Positions 37,395-47,427 are shown, counted from the first letter of the stretch. The stretch: DNA of 64,000 nucleotides from Polycladomyces zharkentensis (GCF_016938855.1 NZ_JAFHAP010000006.1:124001-188000), one strand, 5' to 3'. The notes: generated by a model not told the origin, from the letters alone. Program-made: numbers and translations.

Positions 37395-39404
37395 TCAAGA
37401 GCCGCCGGACGCATAATGTTGCTGAATAAATGTTTTCATCATCGGCTGGAGATAATGACTGCCGCCGCGATCCTTTACATCCTCCACAAACATGGTGGTG
37501 ACGAGATCGGGTTGTTTGCCGGGTTTGCCGGTGATGGTGCACAACCATCCGTATTCCGTTCCGTTTTTGTCGTCTTTGCTTTTTTTCAATTCGGCCGTTC
37601 CTGTTTTGGCGGCGATACGTACCCCTGAAACGGACATACTGTGGGCGGTTCCGTGCGGATCGGTGACGACGGAAGTCAAGAGATCACTCACTTGCTGGGC
37701 CACCTGCGGCTTGATGACACCCGCTTTCCACACTTTGGGCCGGACGGGCTGTTTACCGTCCATTATCAATACGGGCTGCATGATGTTCCCCTTGTTGGCA
37801 AATGCCGTGTACATCATGGCCAGATGGAACGGACTCACTTCGATTTGCGCCTGTCCGTAGGAACTGTTGGCCAATTGCACCTCATTGTCGATTTTGCCGT
37901 TGGCGGCGATCTGAGAAGGCTCGATCGGGTAAGGGAAAGGGATCTCCTTTTCAAAGCCGAATTTTTTCAGGTACAGGTTCATGTTGCGTACGCCGATCAT
38001 CAAGCCTGCCCGCGCGAAATAGATGTTGTCGGACCAGGCCAATCCTTTGCGAAGATCGATGGGGCCGCCCGGATTGTCAACCCGCGTGATATAAAAATCG
38101 CCCCAGCCGGGCTTTTGCCATTTGCCGGCGGAAGTATCAAAGGTGGTGTTGGGCTTTACTTTCCCCGTATCCAACCCGATGGCCGCCACGATGCTTTTCA
38201 TCGTGGAACCGGGCGTGTAGGTGTATTTGAACCGGCTCATCAGCGGCATGGTCGGACCGTTGACCCGCTTCCATTCGGAAGAAGGAAACCCGTTGATGAA
38301 CATATTGGGATCGTAGGAAGGTGCGCTCACCATGGCCAGCACTTCGCCCGTTTTCGGGTTGATGGCGACGGCGGCGCCTTTGTCCTTCCGAATACCGTTG
38401 TACAATCGGCGTTGTGTGTTCACATCGATGGTAAGACGAAAACTTTCGCCGTCTTGTCCCGGTCGTTGTGCCAACACTTTTTTCGTTTGTCCGTTCGCAT
38501 CGACGATCAGCAAACGATGTCCGTGGCGGGGACGCAAACGTTCTTCCCACACTTGCTCCAAACCGCGTTGACCGACCCAGTCCCCTTGCTCATATCCCTG
38601 GTTTTTGAGTTTCTTCAACTGTTCGGAGGAGATGGGGCGTATGTAACCGATCAAATGGGCGGTCGCCTCTTTTTGCGGGTAAACACGCTTGCTCTCCATA
38701 CGGATATCCACACCGGGGATTGCTTTCAACGCCGGAATTTTTCCGCGGTCTGCCAAGTCCAACGTGCCCACTTCCACCCGGTCCGATTGCTTCGACTTCA
38801 GTTTTCCGGCCAACCGGGCTGGACTCAATCCCAACAGTTGGGCCAACTTTTGCTGGGTTTTGGTGTCCGTGATTTGTTTCGGAAGAACCGAAACATGGTA
38901 TTTGACTTCGTTGATGGCGAGCGGTTCACCATTGCGGTCGTGGATTTCTCCTCGTAGGTTTTCATTGGTGCGCTCGATTTTGATCAGGTCGTTTTCGCCG
39001 AGTCCGGGGAGGAGGACAGCGGTTGTCCACTGAATTCGCCATCCGGCCTCTTTTTCTTTCACCCATTGCGCAGCCGATTGAAACGTCAGATCACCGAACG
39101 CCTTGGTGGACCGGACCATCCGGAAGGGGATGACGTGTCCTTTCGGTTTGGCGGGTTCCAGTTGGATCTTTGTCTGACCGATCGAGGAAGCAACTTGACG
39201 GTGCTGCTTGACGAAATCCTGTTTGCTGATGCGCTTTTTGGATGTGGCACTCAGCAGGTCGTACATTTTTTCATATTGTCCTTGTTCCCACAATGATAGA
39301 TAGTCTTCCATCGCAGGCATGGGTCCCGGGTCCGTTTCACAACCGAAAAGGAAACCGAAAGATAAGATACAAACGATAATGACAGAAAGCATGCTGGTAC
39401 GCAT
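37395..39404 (-). CDS. Class B penicillin-binding protein, PBP3/MecA type lipoprotein
   Basis: 669 residues. Lipoprotein signal with lipobox LFGC (Cys22), NTF2-like MecA_N domain (~30-135), PBP dimer domain (~150-310), transpeptidase domain (~335-665). Active-site motifs: STMK (Ser400), SDN (458-460) and KTGTAE near the C-terminus. Length and layout match B. subtilis PbpC (PBP3); enzymes of this architecture include low-affinity PBPs. It cross-links peptidoglycan. GGAGGTGA precedes ATG 39404. Confidence 0.92.
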   Translation of the reverse strand: MRTSMLSVIIVCILSFGFLFGCETDPGPMPAMEDYLSLWEQGQYEKMYDLLSATSKKRISKQDFVKQHRQVASSIGQTKIQLEPAKPKGHVIPFRMVRSTKAFGDLTFQSAAQWVKEKEAGWRIQWTTAVLLPGLGENDLIKIERTNENLRGEIHDRNGEPLAINEVKYHVSVLPKQITDTKTQQKLAQLLGLSPARLAGKLKSKQSDRVEVGTLDLADRGKIPALKAIPGVDIRMESKRVYPQKEATAHLIGYIRPISSEQLKKLKNQGYEQGDWVGQRGLEQVWEERLRPRHGHRLLIVDANGQTKKVLAQRPGQDGESFRLTIDVNTQRRLYNGIRKDKGAAVAINPKTGEVLAMVSAPSYDPNMFINGFPSSEWKRVNGPTMPLMSRFKYTYTPGSTMKSIVAAIGLDTGKVKPNTTFDTSAGKWQKPGWGDFYITRVDNPGGPIDLRKGLAWSDNIYFARAGLMIGVRNMNLYLKKFGFEKEIPFPYPIEPSQIAANGKIDNEVQLANSSYGQAQIEVSPFHLAMMYTAFANKGNIMQPVLIMDGKQPVRPKVWKAGVIKPQVAQQVSDLLTSVVTDPHGTAHSMSVSGVRIAAKTGTAELKKSKDDKNGTEYGWLCTITGKPGKQPDLVTTMFVEDVKDRGGSHYLQPMMKTFIQQHYASGGS

Positions 39405-39447
39405 GTGTGCTGTTCACCTCCGTCAGATGAAAATCGGGAAAGAGAAA

Positions 39448-39469
39448 GGGCGGCCGATTGGAACCGCCC
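39448..39469 (-). terminator. Probable terminator of the fumarase gene
   Basis: GGGCGG / CCGCCC stem with a 10-nt loop; on the minus strand it continues CTTTCTCTTT. Confidence 0.55.
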
Positions 39470-39483
39470 TGGTTTGTACGAGG

Positions 39484-41025
39484 TCAGACGAAAACGGGGT
39501 CTTTGAATTGCGCCAGTTTCTCCAGTGCGCTTTTCTCCACGTCTTTATGCAGGCTGTTGCCGTGGGCATCCATCGTGACGATGGCGGCAAAGTTTCGCAC
39601 ACGAAGATGCCACATGGCTTCCGGTATGCCGAACTCCAGAAAATCGACGCCTTCAACGCCGGTGATGCAGTCCGCATAGTATTGAGCGGCGCCGCCGATG
39701 GCATTCAGGTAGACCGCCCCGTGTTCCTTCAGTGCGGACAGTGTTTTTTCACCCATGCCACCTTTCCCGATGACCGCGCGGATGCCGAATTTGCGGATGA
39801 TATCCGCCTGATAGGGCTCCTCCCGGATGCTTGTGGTCGGTCCGGCGGCCTTCACTTGCCAATTGCCGTCCTTGTCTTTGAGCATCACCGGGCCGCAATG
39901 GTAGATCACGCCGCCGTTGAGATCCACCGGCGAATCGTGGTCAATCAGGTATTTGTGCAAGGCGTCCCGGCCGGTATGGATCAGCCCGTTGAGAATGACG
40001 ATGTCACCTACACGCAGTTGCCGGATTTGTTCTTCCGTGATCGGCGTGGTGAGGGTGATTTCGCGGTTGCCCTTCTTTTCGCCGACCCATTCGCTCATTT
40101 CGGGTGCAGGAATATCCTCCACCTTCGGTGCGTCGGTATACAGCCATCGTTTGATCTCGCCGGTTTCGGGGTCCAGAACGACGCCTTGCCGACGAAACGC
40201 CCAACAGTTGTAAGCGACGGAGACGAAGAAGCTGGCCGGAATCCGGTTGATGGCACCGATCTTGCAGCCCAACAGTGTGACATCGCCACCGAATCCCATC
40301 GTACCGATGCCCAGCTGGTTGGCCGCTTCCATGATGTACGCTTCCAGTTTGGCCAACTCTGGATTGGGGTTGACGTCGTGCACCGGACGGAACAGTTGCT
40401 CTTTGGCCAGTTGATATCCGGTCGTCCGGTCTCCGCCGATGCCCACTCCGATAAAACCGGCACTGCAACCTTGGCCTTGGGCTTGGTAGACGGCGTGCAG
40501 GATGCATTTGCGGATTCCATCCAAATCCCGTCCCGCTCGACCCAATCCTTCCAGTTCACAGGGGAGGCTGTATTGGATGTTTTTGTTTTCACAACCGCCG
40601 CCCTTCAGGATCAGGCGCACCTCGATTTCGTCTTTTTCCCACTGCTCAAAATGAATCACCGGAATCCCCGGCCCCAGGTTGTCGCCGCTGTTTTTCCCGG
40701 TAAGTGAGTCCACGGAGTTGGGACGCAGTTTGCCCAAGCGGGTTGCTTCGGCAATCGCTTCGTGGATCGCTTCCTTCATGCGGATTTGGTTGATACCGAC
40801 GGGGACCCGAATCTCAAACGTCGGCATCCCGGTGTCCTGACAAATCGGGGAAACGTTTTCTTCCGCCATCCGAATGTTGTCCGAGATGGTGGATAGCGCC
40901 AAACCTGCCCGTGTGCCCGCGTTTTCACGCATTTTGGCGCGTTGGATGGCGGCACGCACATCCGGGGGCAGATTGGTCGAGGTTTCCGTGATCAATTTCA
41001 GCATGGATTCCTTGAGCGCGCGCAT
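39484..41025 (-). CDS. Class I fumarate hydratase (fused alpha-beta)
   Basis: 513 residues, iron-sulfur (oxygen-sensitive) fumarase with alpha (~1-285) and beta (~300-510) parts in one chain. Cluster and substrate motifs: ICQDTGMP (Cys62), GGGCENKN (Cys145), GQGCSAGF (Cys187), GDVTLLGCKIG, and beta-domain GGVIYHCGPV and GKGGMG. Two-subunit fumarases and tartrate dehydratases are relatives, but the fused length fits fumarase. It complements sdhCAB 4 kb away in the TCA cycle. AAGGGG lies ahead of ATG 41025. Confidence 0.92.
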   Translation of the reverse strand: MRALKESMLKLITETSTNLPPDVRAAIQRAKMRENAGTRAGLALSTISDNIRMAEENVSPICQDTGMPTFEIRVPVGINQIRMKEAIHEAIAEATRLGKLRPNSVDSLTGKNSGDNLGPGIPVIHFEQWEKDEIEVRLILKGGGCENKNIQYSLPCELEGLGRAGRDLDGIRKCILHAVYQAQGQGCSAGFIGVGIGGDRTTGYQLAKEQLFRPVHDVNPNPELAKLEAYIMEAANQLGIGTMGFGGDVTLLGCKIGAINRIPASFFVSVAYNCWAFRRQGVVLDPETGEIKRWLYTDAPKVEDIPAPEMSEWVGEKKGNREITLTTPITEEQIRQLRVGDIVILNGLIHTGRDALHKYLIDHDSPVDLNGGVIYHCGPVMLKDKDGNWQVKAAGPTTSIREEPYQADIIRKFGIRAVIGKGGMGEKTLSALKEHGAVYLNAIGGAAQYYADCITGVEGVDFLEFGIPEAMWHLRVRNFAAIVTMDAHGNSLHKDVEKSALEKLAQFKDPVFV

Positions 41026-41497
41026 GTTCGAAACCCCTTTTGCCTTGGATTTCTGTATCCTTTGATCCTATACTATCTTGACTTGCTCTGCACGGCAACG
41101 GCGCCAAAAGCACTCCTTGCCGCGGGCTTCTCGCTTCATCCGGTGTGGCAGATCCACATCCATCCACGAAGGCTTCGCCCAAGCCTTCTTCCGTTTCTCT
41201 CACGAAATCTCACCAGCATCGTGGTTTTCAGTGTTTCCGCATTCCACAGATTGATTGTATCAAAATTCGGTCGGACTGACGAGAGGGCCAAGGCCCATCA
41301 TATTCGACGATTATTTATCATCCCGACCAGAATAGAGTGAACCGGATCGTGTCAGGTTGTCCCGCCAGCACCCAATCACACGAGCCGGATTTTCTTATGC
41401 AAATGAAAGAGGACGCGTTTCTTCCCTTTTCACACAGGGAGATGACGCGCCCCGTTACATGATCATCCTCTCAACGCTATGGCGGGCAGTTAACCGA
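41026..41497. other. 472-bp intergenic stretch upstream of fumarase
   Basis: No convincing gene. It contains a perfect hairpin GAAGGCTT / AAGCCTTC (41168-41175, 41181-41188) followed by a T/C-rich run (terminator-like, plus strand) and presumably the fumarase promoter near its left end. ORFs crossing it have no ribosome sites. Confidence 0.4.
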
Positions 41498-41743
41498 TTA
41501 CATCAGTCGGTTCCGTTCAGCGGCTTTGATAAACTGCTGTTCCGATTCGATCAATCCGCACACACCGCACTGCACGCGGACTTTTTCGCCACTATAGGGA
41601 ATGTACAACGGATCGTCGGGATTGATGCTGCCCACGATCTCCCCCGTTTTCGGGTCCTTTCTCACCGAATGCGCCACTTGTTCGATCACATGAAACCGAC
41701 TGCGGTTGGTCCCGCACGAGGGACAAAGGTAGGGAGTTTCCAT
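41498..41743 (-). CDS. Small zinc-ribbon-like protein
   Basis: 81 residues with two CxxC pairs (YLCPSCGTN near the start and VQCGVCGLIES near the end) that can bind one zinc ion. GGAGGTG lies 9 nt before ATG 41743; the GTG upstream sits on that site. It is 45 bp downstream of the HxlR regulator and probably co-transcribed. No enzymatic motif; a nucleic-acid-binding or chaperone-like role is guesswork. Confidence 0.65.
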   Translation of the reverse strand: METPYLCPSCGTNRSRFHVIEQVAHSVRKDPKTGEIVGSINPDDPLYIPYSGEKVRVQCGVCGLIESEQQFIKAAERNRLM

Positions 41744-41788
41744 CCCCAACACCTCCTGTCCCTAGTAGGCTGCCCGCTTTGTCGACGA

Positions 41789-42121
41789 TCATACCTGTTC
41801 GGCTTCTTTGAACTCCACCCATTGATCAGCCCATTTTTCGATGGACTGGATGACGGGAGACAGGTCTTCCCCTTTGGGAGTCAGACTGTACTCGATCCTG
41901 ACAGGTGTCTCCGGATACACTTTGCGTTCCAGAATACCGTGTGCCTCCAGCTCCTTTAACCGTTCGGCCAGCATCCGTTCGCTCATTTGCGGAATCTGTT
42001 CACGGATGTCGCGAAAGCGGCGCGGGGCGTCCAACAATACGCGGATGATCAAACCGGTCCACTTCTTGGCCAGGATCTCCATCGCCGCTTCATATTTCGG
42101 ACAGATGCAACGGTCTGCCAT
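41789..42121 (-). CDS. HxlR-family winged-helix regulator
   Basis: 110 residues: HxlR domain with FRDIREQIPQMSERMLAERLKELEAHGILERKVYPETPVRIEYSLTP, the usual winged helix plus wing. The N-terminal RCICPKYE cysteines resemble thiol-sensing HxlR proteins such as HypR. Strong GAGGTGAG before ATG 42121. It probably controls itself and the following zinc-ribbon gene. Confidence 0.88.
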   Translation of the reverse strand: MADRCICPKYEAAMEILAKKWTGLIIRVLLDAPRRFRDIREQIPQMSERMLAERLKELEAHGILERKVYPETPVRIEYSLTPKGEDLSPVIQSIEKWADQWVEFKEAEQV

Positions 42122-42415
42122 GGTTGGCTCACCTCACTTCTATTATTGTAACAAAGAGAAGCGAAAACGTCATTATATCGCGGTTTGTTTCAGTTTATAT
42201 AAAGAAGTAACATATTTAATTTAAGTATAGCCAGTTATCCCCCTCGCTTACCCACGTCCGGTTAAAAAGGGAAATACAAGAGAGGGCGAGAACTAAGTTT
42301 ACTGGGTGTGACTGCTCATCTGTCAGTCCGACATCAGAGATGCGGAGCAAAGTTGGCAGATTGCACATCGTGGATTGAAACCATTGAAAGGGCAACAGCT
42401 GAGAGGAGAGAGAGG

Positions 42416-44029
42416 ATGGACCAAGAGGCAAAAGCTTTTTTGCAGGAATGGGTTCCGCAATGGGAGCAGGCGGATCGACGCCTGAATAAAGCATATTGGA
42501 ATGCAAATACGACCGGCGAAAAAAAGCATGAGGAGGCGCTTGCCGAAGCATTGCGGGAACGCATGCGGATGATGGCCGACCCTGAGCGGTTGGACCGGCT
42601 GGCAACGTTGCGGGAAGCGGAGATCGTCGATCCGTTGCTTCGCCGACAGTTGACCCTGTTATATAACGAAATGGCCATGAGCCCGAGCGATCCCCGGCAA
42701 ATTGAAGAGATGGCCCGTCTGCAAACGGAAATCGAGGGGGCGTTTGTCAGGTTTCGTTCTGAGGTGGCGGGAAAAACGGTCACCGAAAATGAGATCAGGG
42801 AAATCCTTCGCACCGAAAAAGATCCGTACAAACGAAAAAAGGCGTGGCGCGCCAGTAAGCAGATTGGTGTGGTGGTGGCTGATTCCATCCGCAGATTGGC
42901 CGAACTGCGTAACGAACTGGCGGCAGAGAGAGGGTTCCGCGATTACTATCATATGTCGCTCACATTGAACGAGATAGAGGAAGAGGAACTGTTTGCGGCT
43001 TTGGAAGCGATTCGTTCCCGGACGGATGGGCCGTACGCCGACCTGAAAAAGGAGATGGACGCTGTATTGGCCAAACAGTATCCCAACCTGCGGCCGGAAG
43101 GGTTGCGTCCATGGCATTATACTGACCCGTTTTTTCAGGAAGCGCCGCCGGTGTTTGACGTGGATTTGGATTCCCATTTCCGTGAGCGGAAGCTGGAAGA
43201 GCTGGCGGTTCAAACCTTCCGCGGAATGGGATTGGACGTGGAGGACATCCTCAGGCGCAGCGATTTGTACGAGCGGGACGGAAAAAGCCAGCATGCGTTT
43301 TGTTTGGATATGGACCGGCGCGGGGATGTGCGGGTGCTGTGCAATTTGCGGCCCAACGCGAAATGGATGGAAATTTTGTTGCACGAGCTGGGCCATGCCG
43401 TCTACGATGCCAATCTGGATCGTAAGTTGCCCTATCTGCTCCGGCGTTATGCCCATATCGCGACAACGGAAGCGGTTGCCATGATGATGGGCCGGCTGAT
43501 CCACGACCCGGTGTGGTTGATCGAAGTGGCCGGCATTCCTGAATCATGGGTTGCGGAGAAAGAGGCGTCACTTCGCAAACAATCTGCATTGTCCATGCTG
43601 GTGTTCATTCGTTGGTGCTTGGTGATGATCCATTTTGAACGGGACCTCTATCGTGATCCGACGGGTGATCTGGACACGTTGTGGTGGGATTACGTCGAGC
43701 GGTTTCAATTTGTCCCCCGTCCGGAGGGACGCCGTGCTCCGGACTGGGCGGCCAAGATTCATCTGGGCACCTCTCCGGTGTATTATCAGAACTATTTGTT
43801 GGGAGAATGGATGGCATCACAATTTTTCCATGCCTTGCAATCAAACGGGGGAGCGTCCCATCCACTGGTCAACAACGCTCATGCGGGTTCATTTTTGAGA
43901 GAGCGAATTTTTCTCCCCGGTGCACGGTATCATTGGCAGGACCTGCTGGAGCAGGCAACCGGTGAACGGTTGAACGTCGAACGGTTCCTGGAGCCCTTTG
44001 TGGCTTCGGACGGGTCTGTGAGGAAATAG
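42416..44029 (+). CDS. M3/M2-type zinc metallopeptidase
   Basis: 537 residues, helical. The zinc site is HELGH (His323, Glu324, His327) with the third ligand Glu352 in TTEAVAMMMG. Layout and the EAVAM block fit the M3/M2 (thimet oligopeptidase / peptidyl-dipeptidase) clan. No signal peptide, so a cytoplasmic oligopeptidase that could finish peptides imported by the ABC transporter. GAGGAGAGAGAGG precedes ATG 42416; upstream codons in the frame (from 42308) lack a ribosome site. The 294 bp upstream show only AT-rich promoter-like sequence. Confidence 0.87.
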   Translation: MDQEAKAFLQEWVPQWEQADRRLNKAYWNANTTGEKKHEEALAEALRERMRMMADPERLDRLATLREAEIVDPLLRRQLTLLYNEMAMSPSDPRQIEEMARLQTEIEGAFVRFRSEVAGKTVTENEIREILRTEKDPYKRKKAWRASKQIGVVVADSIRRLAELRNELAAERGFRDYYHMSLTLNEIEEEELFAALEAIRSRTDGPYADLKKEMDAVLAKQYPNLRPEGLRPWHYTDPFFQEAPPVFDVDLDSHFRERKLEELAVQTFRGMGLDVEDILRRSDLYERDGKSQHAFCLDMDRRGDVRVLCNLRPNAKWMEILLHELGHAVYDANLDRKLPYLLRRYAHIATTEAVAMMMGRLIHDPVWLIEVAGIPESWVAEKEASLRKQSALSMLVFIRWCLVMIHFERDLYRDPTGDLDTLWWDYVERFQFVPRPEGRRAPDWAAKIHLGTSPVYYQNYLLGEWMASQFFHALQSNGGASHPLVNNAHAGSFLRERIFLPGARYHWQDLLEQATGERLNVERFLEPFVASDGSVRK

Positions 44030-44077
44030 AGAACATGACTGGATGATTCAAGGGACCTTTGGATCATCGGTTTACCA

Positions 44078-44812
44078 TCACATTTTCTCGTCGCTTCCTT
44101 GTTCAGACTGAATCAACTTGTGATATCGTTGTTTCACATGTTGAAAGTGTTCGCGGATTTGGGTTTTGGACCATCCCTTTTCCATATATAACAGCAGATG
44201 GTCCAACAGGGTGGGATACCAGGACAAACCCAATGAACGCTGGGCAAAGGCATGGGCGGCGATTTCCCTGGTCTTCCCTACATAGTCCCTCCGCGTGAAC
44301 GGTCCCCAACGTTTGACAGGGACTTTGGGCAGGGTGCGATCCGTACGGCCGATGGTGTGTATTTCCAGATGATGAAACCACTCGTGAGTGAGATGCAATG
44401 CCACCAGATCATCTGATGAGACACGGTATTCGAAGCGTTCAAAAAAATGAGCCAACTGCTTGATGGAAGGACGATAGATGTCGATGGTCGGGGGTTTGCC
44501 GCGATATTGGGCGCGCGTTTCGATGCGAGGAGAAGCATGGTCGAGAAAGCGCACCCGGATTCCGCCGGCGATCAGGCGATTGATCAGATCGATGAGCTGA
44601 CCATCATAGGGATTTTTTTGGGCGGCCTGTTCACCCCATTCCATGGATGAACGAATATACATACGCACGTCCGAGGGGGAGAGTTGGGAGAAGTATGCAT
44701 CTTGTTCCAACTCCATGAAGGCCAAAACGGGTGCAGGAGGCACAGGCCAGTGTTGTTCCAGGGGGACGGAAGCGAGAGAAATGGTCGACAATCCGGGTGT
44801 TTGGCGGATCAT
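44078..44812 (-). CDS. Hypothetical protein with HEWFH metallopeptidase-like motif
   Basis: 244 residues, no signal peptide. It carries LHLTHEWFHHLEI, an HExxH zinc-site pattern, followed ~45 residues later by REIAAHAFA, where Glu could be the third ligand. The N-terminal half is unlike any family I know. A cytoplasmic or spore-associated protease-like role is inferred. GGAGGAAT precedes ATG 44812. It ends convergently with the M3 peptidase gene. Confidence 0.7.
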   Translation of the reverse strand: MIRQTPGLSTISLASVPLEQHWPVPPAPVLAFMELEQDAYFSQLSPSDVRMYIRSSMEWGEQAAQKNPYDGQLIDLINRLIAGGIRVRFLDHASPRIETRAQYRGKPPTIDIYRPSIKQLAHFFERFEYRVSSDDLVALHLTHEWFHHLEIHTIGRTDRTLPKVPVKRWGPFTRRDYVGKTREIAAHAFAQRSLGLSWYPTLLDHLLLYMEKGWSKTQIREHFQHVKQRYHKLIQSEQGSDEKM

Positions 44813-44890
44813 GGCGATTCCTCCGTCGAATGAGCTGAGCGTTCACTGCAACGTTATGTCGAATACGGCTTGGTTCATTCGCACAAACGA

Positions 44891-44915
44891 ACAACCCCCT
44901 GTAACAGGGGGTTGT
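44891..44915. terminator. Terminator of the SASP gene
   Basis: ACAACCCCCTG / CAGGGGGTTGT, perfect 11-bp stem with a 3-nt loop, directly after the minus-strand SASP stop codon. Confidence 0.75.
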
Positions 44916-44938
44916 GTGGAAGAAAGAACCATGATTGT

Positions 44939-45148
44939 TTATCGGCGAACCGCCGCAGCAGCTTGTCCGCTCATTTGTTGTTCAGCCAAAGCGACCAGAC
45001 GTTTCGTGATTTCTCCACCAACGGAACCGTTGGCACGGGACGTTGTGTCGGGCCCCAGCTGAACACCAAATTCCTGGGCGATTTCGGCTTTCATCTGGTC
45101 CAGGGCTTGACGGGCCCCGGGAGCCAAAATACGGTTGTTACGTGGCAT
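44939..45148 (-). CDS. Alpha/beta-type small acid-soluble spore protein
   Basis: 69 residues, the typical length. Contains the conserved helices and motifs: [22 protein letters not shown] (with the GPR cleavage region EIAQEFGV) and [22 protein letters not shown]. It coats spore DNA and is degraded at germination. GAGGTGGAAAG precedes ATG 45148; longer N-terminal extension to 45229 is rejected. Expected to be sigma-G controlled. It proves the host sporulates. Confidence 0.95.
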   Translation of the reverse strand: MPRNNRILAPGARQALDQMKAEIAQEFGVQLGPDTTSRANGSVGGEITKRLVALAEQQMSGQAAAAVRR

Positions 45149-45333
45149 TCTTTCCACCTCTTCGTTATGGATTGGCTTGCAAGCTCTGTTTGTAGTTTGT
45201 GATACAAAGTCCGAATTATACCAATCCATCCGAAAAAATCCGATGAGTAGACGAGTCTGTTGACAAAGTCGGAAAAACCCGTGTGAGACGGCTTTTCTCG
45301 GGTATGATAAACCGAGAGGAGTGATCGATACCC

Positions 45334-45747
45334 ATGTTTTTCCACGGGATTCCCTTTGTCCATCTGGTCAAGCAATTTCCGGTATTGCAAGCTTCCGATG
45401 GTCCGCGCAAATCTCCTGACAAACGGCAAGATGCCCGGCGTCTCATACGGCGTATCGGGTTTGAGCCGGTTCATCTGTTGCGGTCTTCGCCGGTATACTC
45501 GATCAGGCGTTGTTTGGAGGAATGTTTGCAGTACGGTGACACGGTGTTTGCTTTTTCAACCGTACCATTTCCCCGTGTGCAGCTGAGTCAGCACGAATGG
45601 GGCGTTCGCCGTTTACCTCTTCACGCGGCGGATTGGGCCGTCACGACGGACCGGCGGGCCATCAGATGGACGCGGGAGCATATTCCTTCCCTGCCCGTTC
45701 TGTTTTGTCAAGCAGGGAAGCCACCGTTTTTTCGCGAAAGGGGATAA
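45334..45747 (+). CDS. Hypothetical protein, 137 aa
   Basis: A Pro/Arg-rich soluble ORF directly ahead of the M24 peptidase (27-bp gap). GAGAGGAG lies 14 nt before ATG 45334 and TATGAT at 45303-45308 could be a -10 element. The C-terminus ([23 protein letters not shown]) looks protein-like. I recognise no family; codon use matches neighbours. Confidence 0.5.
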   Translation: MFFHGIPFVHLVKQFPVLQASDGPRKSPDKRQDARRLIRRIGFEPVHLLRSSPVYSIRRCLEECLQYGDTVFAFSTVPFPRVQLSQHEWGVRRLPLHAADWAVTTDRRAIRWTREHIPSLPVLFCQAGKPPFFRERG

Positions 45748-45774
45748 AGACAAGAAGGATTGGGAGGGATCGGG

Positions 45775-46977
45775 ATGGACAACCAACTACCACTTGTACC
45801 AGTGGAAGAGATCGAACGGCGTTACCGACGGTTTCAGCAGACGTTGGACCGGATGGAACTGGACGGCGCCCTGATCGCTCAAAATATCGATTTGTACTAT
45901 TTGACTGGAACGATGCAAAACGGTTTGCTTTTCGTTCCCCGGAAAGGTGAGCCGTGTCTATATGTGAAAAAAAGTGTCGCCCGTGCGAAGCGTGAATCTT
46001 CCGTGCCGGTGGAGCAGATGGGACGAATGCGGGAATTGCCGCAACGGATGGCGGAGCGCTTCGGACCTGTTCAACGCGTGGGAATGGAATTGGATGTACT
46101 GCCGTATGCACAGGCGACGTTCTACGCCGATAAATTGTTCCCGAAAGCCGAATTGACGGACATTTCATTTCCGCTTCGGCTGCAGCGGGCCGTCAAATCA
46201 GATTACGAACTGAACCAATTAAAACGAGCAGCGGGTTGTGTGCGGGAGATCGTGGAAGCGCTTCCGGAGATGTTGAAACCCGGTATGCGGGAAGTAGAGC
46301 TGGTTGCCGAAATCGAACGGCGTTTGCGGATGAAGGGGAATATCAATCTATACCGTATGCGCGCCTTCAATCAAGAGCTTGTATTGGGTATGGTTGCCTC
46401 AGGAGCGGCTGCTGCTGCTCCCACTTACTTCGACGGGCCCGCTGGTGGGATGGGATTGAGTACCGCCAGCCCGCAGGGAGCCGGTTGGAAAGAAATCCGG
46501 GTGGGTGAGCCGATTCTGGTGGATATCAGCGCGGTGATCGAAGGATACATCATTGATCAAACGAGGCTGGCGGTCATCGGCGAGCTGGAAGACGATCTGG
46601 AACATGCCTACGGGGTTGCGCGTCAGATCCTGAAAGCAACGGAAGAAAAGGCGAAACCGGGAGTAACATGGGAATCGTTGTACATGGATGCGCTGAAAAT
46701 GGCGGAAGAAGCCGGATTGGCGGATCATTTCATGGGATACGGCGAAGATCAGGCCAAATTTTTGGGACATGGCGTCGGATTGGAGCTGGATGAACTCCCG
46801 GTTTTGGCACGCGGGTTCGATCAACCGTTGGAAGAAGGCATGGTGATCGCGGTGGAGCCGAAATTCACCTTTCCCGGACGGGGTGTGATCGGTATCGAAA
46901 ACACGTACGTCGTAACGGCGGATGGCTTGAAGTCGTTGACCACCGCTTCCGAAGAGATTGTTCGGGTGCGGGCATGA
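45775..46977 (+). CDS. M24-family aminopeptidase (Xaa-Pro dipeptidase type)
   Basis: 400 residues: creatinase-like N-terminal domain (~1-140) and pita-bread catalytic domain. Metal ligands are recognisable: Asp in PILVDISAVIEGYIIDQTR (two Asp), His in GHGVGLELDE, Glu in AVEPKF and Glu in IGIENTY. It removes N-terminal residues ahead of proline. TTGGGAGGGATCGGG precedes ATG 45775. A terminator follows. It may act with the M3-type peptidase on imported peptides. Confidence 0.9.
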   Translation: MDNQLPLVPVEEIERRYRRFQQTLDRMELDGALIAQNIDLYYLTGTMQNGLLFVPRKGEPCLYVKKSVARAKRESSVPVEQMGRMRELPQRMAERFGPVQRVGMELDVLPYAQATFYADKLFPKAELTDISFPLRLQRAVKSDYELNQLKRAAGCVREIVEALPEMLKPGMREVELVAEIERRLRMKGNINLYRMRAFNQELVLGMVASGAAAAAPTYFDGPAGGMGLSTASPQGAGWKEIRVGEPILVDISAVIEGYIIDQTRLAVIGELEDDLEHAYGVARQILKATEEKAKPGVTWESLYMDALKMAEEAGLADHFMGYGEDQAKFLGHGVGLELDELPVLARGFDQPLEEGMVIAVEPKFTFPGRGVIGIENTYVVTADGLKSLTTASEEIVRVRA

Positions 46978-47141
46978 CACGCCATCAGGATCATGTCCCT
47001 GAGGGACACTGCAACAGGTTGTTCCCGGATTGACCGTTCGAGGGAACAGGACACCCTCTTATGGGGGAACAAGTTCAAATTCCCCGTCGAATGCGGAGCT
47101 TCAGACGGAAAAATCAGGAGACACCAGACTTGGTCAGCAAG

Positions 47142-47169
47142 AGCCCTTCGTCTGTCACGAAGGGCTTTT
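47142..47169 (+). terminator. Terminator of the M24 peptidase gene
   Basis: AGCCCTTCG / CGAAGGGCT, perfect 9-bp stem and 7-nt loop followed by TTTT. Confidence 0.85.
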
Positions 47170-47340
47170 GTGATGCTGCCGCAGGGAAAAGGAGTTGCAA
47201 TGGGTGACAGAGTGTTAAAAAATCGCTTGACAATGGGTTTTTATCACTCACGGAAAGAAGACGATATGCATACGATGACACCGTGTCGAGGGTTTCAGGC
47301 TGAACAACCGGATGATCGCCTATTTTAACCTCTCCCCATC

Positions 47341-47368
47341 ACCCGCGAATAAGCCTGTTCATACAATA
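47341..47368 (+). promoter_or_regulatory. Sigma-K-type promoter of gerE
   Basis: AC (47341-47342), 17-bp spacer, CATACAATA (47360-47368), exactly the sigma-K pattern AC-N16/17-CATAnnnTA. It lies 60 bp ahead of the gerE start codon. In B. subtilis gerE is transcribed by sigma-K in the mother cell. Confidence 0.75.
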
Positions 47369-47427
47369 ATCTGACTGAGTCCCGACCCTCGTGTTCTAAG
47401 AGCTCGAGCAAAGAGGGGTGGCATATT

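Noticed and set aside
41100-41200. Fourth copy of the dispersed repeat upstream of fumarase
   Set aside because: GC-rich and gene-free, but the ordered motifs of copies A-C are missing in both orientations.
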